This document shows positions 27,601-35,234 of a stretch of 64,000 nt of DNA, piece after piece; the first letter of the stretch is position 1; the number at the start of each line of letters is the position of its first letter. The position numbers and the translations under genes were made by a program. The notes below the pieces were generated by a model. That model was not told the origin of the DNA, searched no databases, and saw only the letters and a list, made by a program, of their open reading frames with translations. Source of the stretch: Antilocapra americana (lineage: Eukaryota > Chordata > Mammalia > Artiodactyla > Antilocapridae); contig ML662449.1 in the NCBI GenBank assembly GCA_007570785.1, forward strand, positions 11,532,822 to 11,596,821. The letters run 5' to 3'.

Positions 27601-30600
27601 AAGAACAGTAAAAGTGCGTTAGTGCCAAAGTATTTACACTATTGTCCATTTAAAAACTGTATCTGAAAAGTATCGCTATGCATTTATATAATATTCTAAA
27701 CTTTTGGTGCTTTCAAATTACCCAATCACCCCATCTATCACATCCTCCGTTTGTTTCCTTCATGGCACGACTACTGGAGTCCCCACTTCTTGACTGGTTA
27801 ACGCTTACTCACAGAAGGGAGCTAAGCTGAGCAGTGCATGCTGGAACCTGCTGCCTTGATGCAGAGCAAGGAAGGAGCAAACTCATTCAATGAATGCTAA
27901 GGATTTTTAAAAGAAATGTCAGAAAATGAACAGAATGAAAGCAGGCTTTCATTCATGTCTGACAATTCACTTAAGTAACATCATTTTCCAAAACGGGAAA
28001 ATCAAATGGCATCTGGACCAGCATCAAGTTAAAATAAACATTTATTAGGCATTTTTGGCTATTTACATTTTTATATTTAGAGAAACATTTAGTAATACCA
28101 GGTGATGTAAGTTCATATTCAGATAGTGTACTTCTCCAATGAGGATACTGCATTGATGCTAACAATCCTTCCACTTTATGAATAAGAAACAGATACACTA
28201 GGAGATTCAAGGACTATAGGAGAACTGAAAACAGAATCAGGGGTTTTTAATACTCACATCAATAATACAGTCTATTTAGCCTTATATTTAAGAGCAGCCA
28301 TTACAAGGAAAAGGCAGTTAAAAACTTCAGGGTGGAGGAAGCTATGTAAGAGAGGACTTGCCAGCAGCTTCTACCATTCCCTTAACAAGACTTTGTTCAG
28401 TGTACAGCACACTGTGCAAACACTTGTGTGTCTACTGATGAATCCCAAGCACCTAGAACAGTGTCTGACACACAGTAAGTGTATATTACTTAACTGATCA
28501 ATAAAAATGAAAAGCTTTGCTGCTGATTCAAGAGTACAATACTATGATTATTTTAACAGAGTGAATATGTTCAATGTTGAGACAATCTATTGTTCCATGG
28601 ATTTGGTACCACATTCTCTTAGAAGAATTAAGGAGAAAAACAATACCTGAATGTGACATATGATAGAAATAACACAAAGTGGACAGAAAGCTGTTACATA
28701 CAAGGAACTGTTTTGTTTGATGGTGGTAAAAGCTAGCAACAACCTGAAACTCACTGACTTCTGACTAACTGTCTAAAATACAAAATTTTTCTATTTCAAA
28801 GACAACCTTGTTGGAAATGATGTTGATGAACCACATTTAATTATAAATAGCCTAGAACATTCTGCCATGCATAACTGCAAGTCTTTTAAAAATAGTGTTA
28901 AAAAAATACATTAAAATCATGTCTTCAGCAGACTGAAGCTACTAGTCTGAAAAAAAAATGTCTAAAATTTAAAAATTGCACATTTCCAGTATCACCTGAA
29001 TTCATATCCCCTCATTCACATTCACATTTTAGAATTTACATAAAATATACCATTCAAATAGGTTTTCTTCCAAACCCACAAAACCTAATCCTGCTCAGTT
29101 TGCCACTGAACCTAGGTTTTCCAAAACCTAAAACTATGATACAATTCTTTCTGGATCACCTTCCAAGGCTGAAGTCAGTGTGATATGATGGCACATGCAA
29201 TAGACATCCTGCTTGCTGATACCTACCTCTACTTGAATAGTGGTTGACAGTAAAGAATATACTTCCCACCCTAAAAAACGTGTTCAACAGAATTTAGAAG
29301 TGTTAGTTCATTTTTCCACAATATCTTCCCAAATAATTTACCAATCTGACCCAGAAAGAGTTGGAGCATCAACTGCCACAGAGGAAAAGAATAATACTAG
29401 TCTATTCAAATTAAAAGAAAAAAACCTCTCACACACGTCTCTTCTAAATCAAACTCTCTAGAGAAGGAAATGGCAGCCCACTCATGTCCTTGCCTGGAGA
29501 ATCCCAGGGACGGTGGAGCCTGGTGGGCTGCCATCTATGGGGTCGCAGAGTCGGACACGACTGAGGCGACAGCAGCAGCAGTCTTCAAGCCAAAAGCCAG
29601 TTCACTTGATGTGAACTGAAATCAGATGTAAGACCAGAGAATCTCTTCTCATTATGCCACTATATTCAAATTTCTACATAAATAAATTTCTACCAGACAA
29701 GTATCAGCTTTAGTCATAACTGATACATAATATTCCAAATATAGACAGCAAATACAATGTACACATTAAATTTTTATGCAGTGACATAATGAGCAGATAA
29801 ACACACTAGGTGGGTCAAAAGTATCCATGGGTATAAACGTTCCTAAAGAAAATTATAAAATGAATGAAAAACAATCTACACATTTGTAAAGGCAATTTTC
29901 AGCATATTAAATGCAAACCAGTGATTTAACTGAAAAATCATAACACTAGGTGAAGGTGGGGAGGAGGAGCCTGGGATGGAGCCTAAGTCGTGTCCTTGTC
30001 CTGTCGTCCCTGCCCCCGTGCAGCCAGGAGGCTGAGGAGGTAAAATTCTTGTTTGAGCTTATTTCACAGGACAACATTATTTGTCAAGTGCCTTGAGCTT
30101 TATTAAAAGATGAAGGAACTTCTCTGGAGGTTCAGCAGCTAAGACTCTGCACTCCCAACGCAGGGAGACCAGGGATCAGGGAACTAGATCCCACACGTCA
30201 CAACTAAAGATCCCATGTGCCATAACTGACCTGGTGCCGCCAAATAAATACATTAATTAAATACTTAAAAATTATTTAAAAAATGCAAAGTTGGCTTTTA
30301 GTTCAAATTAAAGATAGCAATCACTAATTAATGAAATTATTTATTCTGATTAAGCAATAGCTTATTGGAAGTGATGCTGCCACAGTAATCCTGTGCTAGG
30401 ACGGGAGCCTGGTGGGCTGCCCTCTATGGGGTCGCACAGAGTCAGACACGACTGAAGCGACTCAGCAGCAGCAGCAGCAGCATTCCTACAGGGAACTAGT
30501 GTTTGGTCAAAATGGCAATAGCTGCACCTCATCACATTATTTCAGATGTCAACGCATTAGCAGTTAAAATAATAAGAATATAATTACAATGATCTATGTC

Positions 30601-33600
30601 TCAGTAATACATAACCAACAGACAACCTGGCATTTCCTTTTTTGCAAAAAAGCCAGGATTTTTTTTTTTAAAGATCTGAACCATAATGTAATAAAATACA
30701 AAGAAAATATTCTTTTCTAAACTACTTGTTTGGCATAACTTTAATTCTTGAAATACCTCCCCCCAGTTGAATCATTTTAAGACCTGGTAACTTAGTTCTT
30801 CTCTCACTGTATGCAATAAGGCTGTGTTTAAGAAACAGATTTTACCATATATAGTTTCCTCTTCATTGCACTGTGGTTTAAACAGGCTCTCTTACTTCCC
30901 ACTGAGTCATCAAATGGTAAGAACATGAACAATATAATTTTCTTTTAAGAAAAAAAAAAAAGCCCATGTACATTTGCTCTAAAGGTATCTTTCTCCCCTC
31001 AAACAAACTGGGATTTATAAAGCTTCATTTAAGCTTATTTAATTTGTATTTTTCCTTTATTATTTTAAACAAATTGCAATGATATAATAATTTAACTGCA
31101 TAATGATTACTCTGATCTTAGACCACCAAAATATTTATTCTGTTAATTCCAAAGTATTTTCTAGGGTTAAACCAAATCTACTTTTGATTTGGTTCTACTT
31201 CAAACACTCCTAAATCCAACATATAAATTTGTTTACACCTGATAAAGCAAGCTGTAATCAACTACAAATGTGAACTGTAAAAGTACAATTAAAAAAAAAG
31301 TATATCTTAACACTACAAGCTCCTTTGTATCACTGAACCCTAAAAATTATACCAGTCACACAGCAGGTACTCTAGAAGTCTTCACTGTTGGTGAACTAAC
31401 TCAATGTTGATGAAATCATCCAAGTTTGGCAAAAGAATACACATCAGGGGCCTGGGCCCAACCCTTGAAAGGCAAGTAAACCGAAGCGGATCTCCACATC
31501 TTCACCTAGCTGGCCACTTTTCCGCAGCTTTATGTTAGGTGGAGGTTTACACAGGCTCCATTTTAGGTCTGGATGGCTATGAGGATGAAGCACATAAGTT
31601 ATTGGAATCGGATGAGCTTTCCTCCTCTAAGAGGCCCTACAGAGGCACTGGTCAGCTTGGGAGCTGGAGAGGTGGAGGAGCAGGACCACAATCTGGCATG
31701 TAATCACAAGAACTCATCTACCCTTAGGGCTTTCGATTTAGGGCCTGCCAGAGAGGCTTAAAAAAAAAAAGTCAACTTCTCAAATGGCCTATAATTTTAA
31801 AATCTAAAATGTGTTAAGCGGCAAGTTGCTTTAGAGTAACAACTATTCTCATAAATTTTTAGAAACTAAATCTTAGTATCTTCTTTAATCACAGAGCAAT
31901 CATTAAGACCTTCAGGTACCTAAATAAAATCAAGAGGACTATGAAGTATAAGAAATACAGACTCTAAATGGCTCCTAATTCTCTAAATTTTCAGAAATAT
32001 CGTAGCATTCTTGACTACGTACTACATCAGAGCTTTCTTTGTGATGTTCCTTCATGAAGTCAATCACGTCCTATAGAAAATCTGGATATTTAAAGTAATT
32101 AGAAATACAATGCCAAATATTACACAAGATTTTGTTTGAATTAACTACACTTTTCTACTTATGTCACAGTAACTTATCTTTTGTCTGAAGGAAGAAGATT
32201 CTTAAATTATACATTAGACATTAGGCTAATTAAATATACAATGAGTTTTCTAACAAGCTAATGAAACAGTAACATAAAACTAATTATGGGACTTCCCTGC
32301 CAGTCCAGTGCTTCCACTATAGGGGGCGTGGGTTCCATCCCTGCCCAGGGAATTAAGATCCCCACCTGCCACACAGCCAAAAACAAAAAAAAAGTTTAAG
32401 AAAGAGAAAAAAAAATTTGTTTTAGTATTATGAAAAACCATATACTACAAAAACTGGTTTCACTGTCCTTCAACGAGGAGGAATCCATTAAAATATAACT
32501 GACTTCAATTTCTAAAAAAAAAAAAAAAAATGGCATAGTCACAAAAAAAATACATTAGTATCAAATTTTTAAAGATTTACATTTATTTAGATGTCAACTT
32601 GAGACTACAGGGGGGAATTAGGCCAATTTTTCTTTTTAAAGTAACTTTAAACTGAGTTTTAACTGTAAAAGGAACACGTTTATAATTTCATTTAAAGACA
32701 GTTTAACATTACATGGTTTGTTAAAAAACAAAGAACATTTTCCCAATAATTGAGTCACGAAGTCCTTCCCATCTGACCTCACTCTTATCCCTAGTCTCAC
32801 AGATAACCACTATGAACATAAATTTCTCAAAAATCCCTTCAAAACTTTCACATACACATTTGTGGACACATAACTTTAATTAAGAATACGTACATAAATG
32901 AAAATAAATATTTTAAATGTTCCTGTAGTGATGAACCTGCCTCTAAGTACTATGCTATTTTGTATGAACGTCGCATTAAATGATAACACTCTTCTTACTC
33001 TGATCCATTTTCAACTCAGTTGAGATAAAGCTAGTATAATCATTGCTTGTCAAAATTCAATCAAGGGCAGTATTATGGTGGTGAATATCAGCTCTTTTTT
33101 CCCCTCTTGAAGTTCATACAAAATCTATTTTAATTCATATATTACATTTATGGAAGGAAGGAGATAAAGTGACAAAATACTTCAGCTTCAAAATGGTTAG
33201 AAATTGCTGTAATGCAGGGGGAAGTGATCACTACAGAACTCATCCAAAATAAGTAACAGTTCTGTATTCTAATTTGCTGAATTCGCTGCCTAAAATACAT
33301 TTTTTTAATTGGGGGGAGGGGCGACTGAAAAGGGAAACAACTTTCAAATAATTTCTAAATCAGTGTTTTACTCTGATTTTTACAATTATTTGCATTTTTA
33401 GGATCTTAAATACTAACATAACTGTAGTCTGCCAATAAGGAAAAAAGGGAGGAGGGGTACCCAAACTGATTAACTTCAAGGTTAGTGGAATTAATACTTG
33501 GGCCTTCAAGGATCAACATCAACCAGGGAAACATACTGGTCTCTGCAGGGCTGCACCTGAGCCAAATTTTCAGCATGGAGAACAAAAAGTAAATGATGCA

Positions 33601-34211
33601 CAGACGATCTGGCCTTCCCTCCTCTCAGAAAACAAGAAAACAAAACAACAAAAGCCTCAAACCCTGCGAAAGGACTGAGGTTCATTGCATGACAGCACTT
33701 CCCTTTTTTCTTTAAACCCGTTTCCTGCCTCCTGTTTCGTAGCTTCAACTATACAGGAAGAGGAAGGCCTCTTGATATTTTTCCTTTTTACACACCGGCG
33801 ACCCTGGAGAGTGAAGCCCTTTCGCAACGCACAAGCCCAGCCGTTTACCCCGCCAGCCCTCTAGCCACATTCCTGCGGCTAGAGCGCTGGGCTGGCCCCG
33901 GCCTGGTAGCAGGTGGGAACCGCATCCGTCGCCGGCCTCACCCGCCGTCCTGACCCTGAGCTGCGGAAGTGCCCGGCTCGGGGCTACTCAGGGGTCCGGC
34001 CCGCTCGAGCCCCACACCCACGCGGGCGGAAAGCGCCGGCCAGCGCCCCTTGCCCGAGTGGCAGAGGGCCCAGGGGTGCAGCCCCGGGCGCCTCAGGCCC
34101 GCGCGCCCCCAGCACCTCCGCGCCCCGGCCTGGGGCCGCCGCAGCCGCCCCGCCGAGGCTTACCCCGGTGCCGTTGTCGCACACCACCACCTTCCTGCCC
34201 TGGCTGTCCAT
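1626..34211 (-). CDS. ACTR2: ACTR2, actin-related protein 2 (Arp2); 8 of 9 coding exons
   Basis: Arp2 is an ATP-binding actin-fold subunit of the Arp2/3 complex, which nucleates branched actin filaments in the cytoplasm. Coding exons on the minus strand are 34211-34164, 27594-27484, 22116-21901, 18505-18433, 15031-14895, 13599-13450, 10449-10304 and 1758-1626. They join in frame to 338 codons, matching Arp2 residues 1-338 as I know the family. All boundaries read AG|exon|GT. Visible motifs are phosphate loop 1 (DNGTG, 12-16), phosphate loop 2 (DSGDG, 158-162), the adenosine-site GGST (305-308), and Tyr202 and Thr237/Thr238, known regulatory phosphosites. The remaining 56 residues and the stop are not in the window, so the gene is cut at the left edge, not broken. 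No frameshift or premature stop occurs. The CpG-island promoter suggests broad expression. Confidence 0.97.
1759..3229. other. ACTR2 intron 7, unique-looking part
   Basis: No exon, SINE or LINE recognised. Short frames here have no family resemblance. Confidence 0.55.
3230..4100 (+). mobile_element. Old L1 3' end, split by a Bov-tA
   Basis: Text such as gagatatcatttctcactca and aactattccccactcaggca matches the L1 ORF2 terminus/3' UTR. The Bov-tA at 3270-3490 interrupts it. Degenerate; subfamily not assigned. Confidence 0.65.
3270..3490 (+). mobile_element. Bov-tA SINE
   Basis: Head agggcttcccagttggctcc, middle cctgggttgggagcatcccc, BovB-derived tail ggttgcaaagagttggacac. It sits inside an old L1. 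Confidence 0.87.
4180..4308 (+). mobile_element. Bov-tA SINE, 3' part
   Basis: ccctggagaaggaaacaaca to gtctgacatggcttagagac. The tRNA-derived head is missing. Confidence 0.8.
4570..5135 (+). pseudogene. SMIM20: SMIM20 (MITRAC7) processed pseudogene
   Basis: An intronless copy of the small mitochondrial membrane protein SMIM20 (a cytochrome c oxidase assembly factor) lies in ACTR2 intron 7, opposite to the host gene. The ATG is at 4665. The frame reads [20 protein letters not shown], then the membrane segment and [12 protein letters not shown], and stops at 4776-4778. After loss of about two codons and the stop, the same frame resumes as AIN*AGIV*EDVQPPG and ends [10 protein letters not shown] at 4862. 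Three in-frame stops and small deletions make it non-functional. Upstream bases from about 4570 look like copied 5' UTR. The 3' end is uncertain and no clear target duplication was found. Identification rests on memory of the SMIM20 protein. Confidence 0.75.
5306..5488 (+). mobile_element. CHR-type SINE
   Basis: It starts gggacttccctggtagtcca, has the tRNA B-box-like ggttcgatctctgatcaggg and ends in an A/T-rich tail. Confidence 0.85.
5741..5945 (+). mobile_element. Bov-tA SINE
   Basis: Head gggcttctctggtggctcag, then aaagaatctgcctgcaatgc, tail gggttggacactactg. It lies directly before the near full-length BovB. Confidence 0.88.
5966..9541 (+). mobile_element. BovB (RTE) LINE, near full length, inactivated
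   Basis: About 3.6 kb in ACTR2 intron 7, opposite to the gene. The 5' part (5998-6440) holds two diverged tandem units. The endonuclease region starts near 6995 (TWNVRSM) and contains GDWNAKVG near 7400. The reverse transcriptase region runs about 8150-9210, with [12 protein letters not shown] and a catalytic YTDD in place of the expected FADD. The 3' end has the typical BovB tail (ctgagcgactggactgaact). Stops (for example 7363-7365) and several frameshifts divide the reading frame, so it is not active. Confidence 0.92.
5998..6440 (+). repeat. Two diverged tandem units in the BovB 5' region
   Basis: The phrase ccaggacccaggga (6026) recurs as ccaggacccaggag (6248), and ggtcagcagtggtctgccgc (6091) as ggtcagtggtggcctgctgc (6324), giving a spacing of about 220-235 bp. 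Confidence 0.7.
9660..10200 (+). mobile_element. Probable old L1 3' UTR
   Basis: Phrases such as catgaaagactgagggatta and gacatgacaactaaatataa are typical of old mammalian L1 3' UTRs. A short GA repeat (10048-10068) lies within. Family assignment is tentative. Confidence 0.4.
10048..10068 (+). repeat. Short GA repeat
   Basis: About eight GA units in old L1-like sequence. Confidence 0.9.
10304..10449 (-). CDS. ACTR2: ACTR2 coding exon 7 (residues 246-294, split)
   Basis: 146 nt. It starts [18 protein letters not shown] and ends AADIDT plus two bases of Arg294. The acceptor is tctag and the donor GTACTT, which is weaker than the others. Confidence 0.96.
10450..11386. other. ACTR2 intron 6, left part
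   Basis: AT-rich; a short open frame at 10511-10732 has no recognisable motif. Nothing supported. Confidence 0.55.
11399..11717 (-). mobile_element. Ruminant L1 (L1-BT type) 3' end with target-site duplication
   Basis: It starts with a T run (reverse poly(A)), then the ruminant L1 3' UTR (gttgcttttgccatacaatg; aatgccaatctcccatatca). Exact 12-bp duplications TCAAAGCAAGTT flank it at 11387-11398 and 11718-11729, so both ends are defined. It lies in ACTR2 intron 6, in the same orientation as the gene. Confidence 0.88.
11730..12525. other. ACTR2 intron 6, middle part
   Basis: No recognised element. The pyrimidine-rich stretch at 12040-12180 may be an old repeat. Confidence 0.5.
12526..12712 (+). 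mobile_element. Bov-tA SINE
   Basis: ttttggtggctcagtggtaa, ctgggttgggaagatctgct and tail atgacttagcgactcaaca; small internal deletion. In ACTR2 intron 6. Confidence 0.87.
12713..13449. other. ACTR2 intron 6, right part
   Basis: AT-rich unique-looking intron, nothing recognised. Confidence 0.55.
13450..13599 (-). CDS. ACTR2: ACTR2 coding exon 6 (residues 196-245)
   Basis: 150 nt, in phase. It starts [19 protein letters not shown] and ends VLVESYT. It contains Tyr202 and Thr237/Thr238, residues known in Arp2 to regulate complex activation by phosphorylation. The acceptor is taccag and the donor GTAAGT. Confidence 0.97.
14170..14397 (-). mobile_element. MER20 (hAT-Charlie) DNA transposon
   Basis: The reverse strand starts with the hAT terminus cagtggttctcaatcaggg and runs through aatgtctggagacatttttt and aaacatcctacaatgagcag, hallmarks of MER20. 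In ACTR2 intron 5. Confidence 0.82.
14895..15031 (-). CDS. ACTR2: ACTR2 coding exon 5 (residues 150-195)
   Basis: 137 nt. It completes the split Gly150 and reads [15 protein letters not shown] and on to ITRYLIK. It carries phosphate loop 2 (DSGDG, 158-162). The acceptor is ccacag and the donor GTAAAC. Confidence 0.97.
15685..15903 (-). mobile_element. Bov-tA SINE
   Basis: Reverse copy: agtcacttcagtcatgtctg to tcactagcaccacctggaaa. In ACTR2 intron 4. Confidence 0.87.
15942..16105 (+). mobile_element. CHR-type SINE
   Basis: ggggacttccctgatggtgc head, gtttgatccctggtcatggg middle, A/T-rich tail with a short TA run. In ACTR2 intron 4. Confidence 0.85.
16106..17331. other. ACTR2 intron 4, unique-looking part
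   Basis: No exon. The minus-strand open frame 16812-16528 and nearby pyrimidine-rich text could be a degraded L2, too weak to call. Confidence 0.45.
17332..17387 (+). repeat. A-rich insertion flanked by 15-bp direct repeats
   Basis: AAAAATTTAATTCTC occurs at 17332-17346 and again at 17373-17387. Between them is only an A-rich run with a few G. This fits a retrotransposition that left nothing but a poly(A) tail, or a local slippage duplication. Confidence 0.75.
17525..17700 (-). mobile_element. MER2 (Tigger-derived) DNA transposon
   Basis: Terminal inverted repeats aactgacccttgaacaatgt and cactgttcaagggtcgactg; internal text (atataagtgga) shows reverse orientation. In ACTR2 intron 4, just 3' of exon 4. 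Confidence 0.8.
17735..17880 (+). mobile_element. Probable L2 3' fragment
   Basis: accttctctgacatgctaaa and ggagtctaagttcttgaggg resemble the L2 3' end. Confidence 0.45.
18433..18505 (-). CDS. ACTR2: ACTR2 coding exon 4 (residues 126-150, split)
   Basis: 73 nt, so skipping it would shift the frame. It encodes [16 protein letters not shown] and on to LYAQ plus the first base of Gly150. The acceptor is tttcag and the donor GTAGGT. A branch-point-like TACTAAT lies at 18539-18533, about 29 nt upstream of the exon, and a palindrome plus AT repeat lies just beyond it. Confidence 0.97.
18533..18539 (-). promoter_or_regulatory. ACTR2: Predicted branch-point site, ACTR2 intron 3
   Basis: On the minus strand the sequence is TACTAAT, close to the UACUAAC optimum. 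The presumed branch A at 18534 lies 29 nt from the exon 4 start and is followed by a pyrimidine-rich tract ending in tttcag. Confidence 0.6.
18547..18600. repeat. 24-bp perfect palindrome and AT repeat next to ACTR2 exon 4
   Basis: 18547-18570 is a perfect palindrome (half-site ATTACATTATAT), followed by an (AT)n run to about 18590. It lies 42-95 nt upstream of the exon 4 acceptor on the minus strand. Confidence 0.9.
19338..19455 (+). mobile_element. CHR-type SINE
   Basis: gggaattccatagtggtcca head and gatccctggtcagggaacta; the tail gives way to an L1-like 3' terminus (19456-19545). In ACTR2 intron 3. Confidence 0.82.
19677..19889 (+). mobile_element. MER2 (Tigger-derived) DNA transposon
   Basis: Termini agctgacccttgaacaatac and gcattgttcaaagatcaact; internal cagattttttcaataaatta shows forward orientation. 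In ACTR2 intron 3. Confidence 0.78.
20750..21780 (+). mobile_element. L2 LINE, long 3' part
   Basis: About 1 kb of recognisable L2: catagcagccagagaaacct, acctcatctcctggttgctc and ending gtgctcaataaacag. The coding remnant is full of stops. In ACTR2 intron 3, antisense to the gene. Confidence 0.78.
21901..22116 (-). CDS. ACTR2: ACTR2 coding exon 3 (residues 54-125)
   Basis: 216 nt, phase 0 at both ends. It starts [13 protein letters not shown] and ends NREKIVE. The acceptor is ttctag and the donor GTAAGT. It includes the LLTEPPMNP segment typical of the actin superfamily. Confidence 0.97.
22117..27483. other. ACTR2 intron 2, AT-rich and SINE-free
   Basis: 5.4 kb with no Bov-tA or CHR copy and only one weak L1-like end (23510-23662). 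Several short A runs. No exon-like segment between exons 2 and 3 was recognised. Confidence 0.55.
23510..23662 (+). mobile_element. Probable old L1 3' terminus
   Basis: The tail cttcataataaaatatcagg followed by ggggagg, preceded by gatgg-type repeats, resembles L1 3' ends. Degenerate. Confidence 0.35.
27484..27594 (-). CDS. ACTR2: ACTR2 coding exon 2 (residues 17-53)
   Basis: 111 nt, phase 0 at both ends. It starts [14 protein letters not shown] and ends GNIEIK. The acceptor reads ttccag and the donor is GTAATA. This is actin-fold subdomain 1/2 with the conserved GRP segment. Confidence 0.97.
27595..29460. other. ACTR2 intron 1, SINE-poor left part
   Basis: AT-rich. Only an L2/MIR terminus near 28385-28500 was recognised. 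Confidence 0.5.
28385..28500 (+). mobile_element. L2/MIR 3' terminus
   Basis: cacctagaacagtgtctgac followed by acacagtaagtg is the shared L2/MIR 3' end. Confidence 0.55.
29461..29583 (+). mobile_element. Bov-tA SINE, 3' part
   Basis: gagaaggaaatggcagccca to gtcggacacgactgaggcga, ending in a CAG-type triplet tail. In ACTR2 intron 1. Confidence 0.85.
30115..30285 (+). mobile_element. CHR-type SINE
   Basis: gaacttctctggaggttcag head, agggatcagggaactagatc middle, A/T-rich tail. In ACTR2 intron 1. Confidence 0.8.
30400..30482 (+). mobile_element. Bov-tA SINE, 3' end with CAG triplet tail
   Basis: ggagcctggtgggctgccct to acacgactgaagcgactcag followed by (CAG)n. Strongly 5' truncated. Confidence 0.83.
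31440..31770 (+). other. Possible retrocopy or unassigned repeat ending in an A run
   Basis: A GC-richer block within AT-rich intron 1 ends in about 11 A at 31760-31770. One frame is open at 31573-31761, and a second frame reads [20 protein letters not shown] without a stop for about 45 codons. I do not recognise either. Composition and A tail suggest a retrotransposed mRNA fragment, but no parent gene and no duplication were identified. Confidence 0.3.
32287..32410 (+). mobile_element. CHR-type SINE
   Basis: gggacttccctgccagtcca head, with an internal deletion, and ccctgcccagggaattaaga. In ACTR2 intron 1. Confidence 0.82.
32411..33779. other. ACTR2 intron 1 near the CpG island
   Basis: AT-rich, with an A run near 32513-32530. 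GC content rises after 33780. No gene or repeat recognised. Confidence 0.5.
34164..34211 (-). CDS. ACTR2: ACTR2 coding exon 1 (residues 1-16)
   Basis: It encodes [16 protein letters not shown]. The ATG is the reverse complement of cat at 34209-34211. The exon ends in phase 0 after GGG at 34164, followed by the donor GTAAGC. It holds the first nucleotide-phosphate loop (DNGTG) and lies inside the CpG island. Confidence 0.97.
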
Positions 34212-34340
34212 CGTCCTCCCGGAAGAGAGCCGGAGCCGCCGCCGCCGCCGAACAACCTAAAGCACCCACCGTCCGTCCCGTTCCTCTTCCTCCTCCTCCC
34301 TCTTCCCGGCCCCGCCTTCGGCCTAACGTTTCGCCCCCAA

Positions 34341-34348
34341 CCGGAAGT
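34341..34348 (+). promoter_or_regulatory. ETS/GABP-type site CCGGAAGT
   Basis: A perfect ETS core lies about 130 bp upstream of the ACTR2 ATG inside the CpG island. A second ETS-like core (CTTCCGG) is at 34523-34529. Binding is inferred from the motif only. Confidence 0.5.
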
Positions 34349-34439
34349 GGCCGCCCGGTCTCGCCCGCCACCTAACCAACCGCCTGCGCGGAAGAGGCGG
34401 GGACGAGAGGAAGGAGGCCGAGACTGGCAGTGTTGAACT

Positions 34440-34444
34440 CCAAT
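34440..34444 (+). promoter_or_regulatory. CCAAT box (inverted relative to ACTR2)
   Basis: CCAATAGG lies about 230 bp upstream of the ATG. A GC box (GGCGGGG, 34396-34402) sits between it and the start codon. NF-Y acts in either orientation, so this is a plausible core promoter element. Confidence 0.45.
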
Positions 34445-35106
34445 AGGAAAGAAAGGAGCCCGAGGCCCCACCTACGGCGCCGGTTCGGCTCCCGCTCCTG
34501 CTCCGCGTTAAGGGTCGCCGCCCTTCCGGGTTCTTCCTGTCGGCGTCTTGTTCCCGACCGGTCGGTGGTAGATAATGGTATCCGAGCTGCCAGGCGCTTT
34601 GCCCTGCTCTCTAAGGCTTCGCAGAGGTTGGGGGTTTCCCGGCTGCAGGCAGATGAAGGACAACAGGTCTGTGGCTAGAGGGCATTCGAATGTGACGGAG
34701 AAGCCTGCTGGCGGGTCCAAAACGGAAGACACCCTTGCTAACCCCATCATTGAATGAGACGTGGTGTGTCACTGCTTCTAGGCCTTTTCAGCGGGCAGAG
34801 CTGAGACGGGTATAGACGCATGAAATCCTGCATTTATACCGATCCCTCCGATCCCAGAACCCATCTCGTCTGGGTTTGCCGGTAGTTAGGTGAGCCTCAC
34901 TGCTCACCACTTACGTGCTTTCCAGCAGCGCCATATTGCTTCACACCTCTGTTGTACCTGTTTGAACTCAGGTTCTCAACTTTGAAATCAGGCAACCCTA
35001 TTTTAAAATGTGGCCCTGCCAGCGAAGACTTCTGTGATCTGTGCCTACCCGCGATTATTATTTACGGGGAGAGCAGTCTGTCTTCCATGGGTTGTTGTAT
35101 GTTTAA

Positions 35107-35222
35107 AGGAAATGGCAACCGGCTCCAGTATTCTTGCCCTGAAAATTCCATGGCCAGAGGAGCCTGGCAGGCTACAGTCCATGGGGTCGCAAAGAGTGGG
35201 ACAGGACTTCGTGACTACACAG
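35107..35222 (+). mobile_element. Bov-tA SINE, 3' part
   Basis: aggaaatggcaaccggctcc to gtgggacaggacttcgtgac. It lies just before the reverse BovB fragment. Confidence 0.83.
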
Positions 35223-35234
35223 CAAAGTAAGCAG

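Larger units (their letters stand above)
33780..34760. promoter_or_regulatory. ACTR2: CpG island and promoter of ACTR2
   Basis: GC content and CpG frequency rise sharply from about 33780 to 34760 against an AT-rich background. The island covers exon 1, the presumed 5' UTR and the start of intron 1, the usual layout of a housekeeping promoter. No TATA box is evident upstream of the start codon. I cannot place the transcription start. The right part of the island (34450-34760) extends well past the ATG, so divergent transcription is possible but unproven. Confidence 0.85.

Noticed and set aside
30466..30482. CAG triplet run as a coding or disease-type repeat
   Set aside because: It is the normal triplet tail of a Bov-tA SINE.
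33913..34471. Long Pro/Ala/Gly/Arg-rich frames on both strands
   Set aside because: GC-rich CpG-island DNA lacks stop codons by composition; only the first 16 codons of ACTR2 on the minus strand are real.
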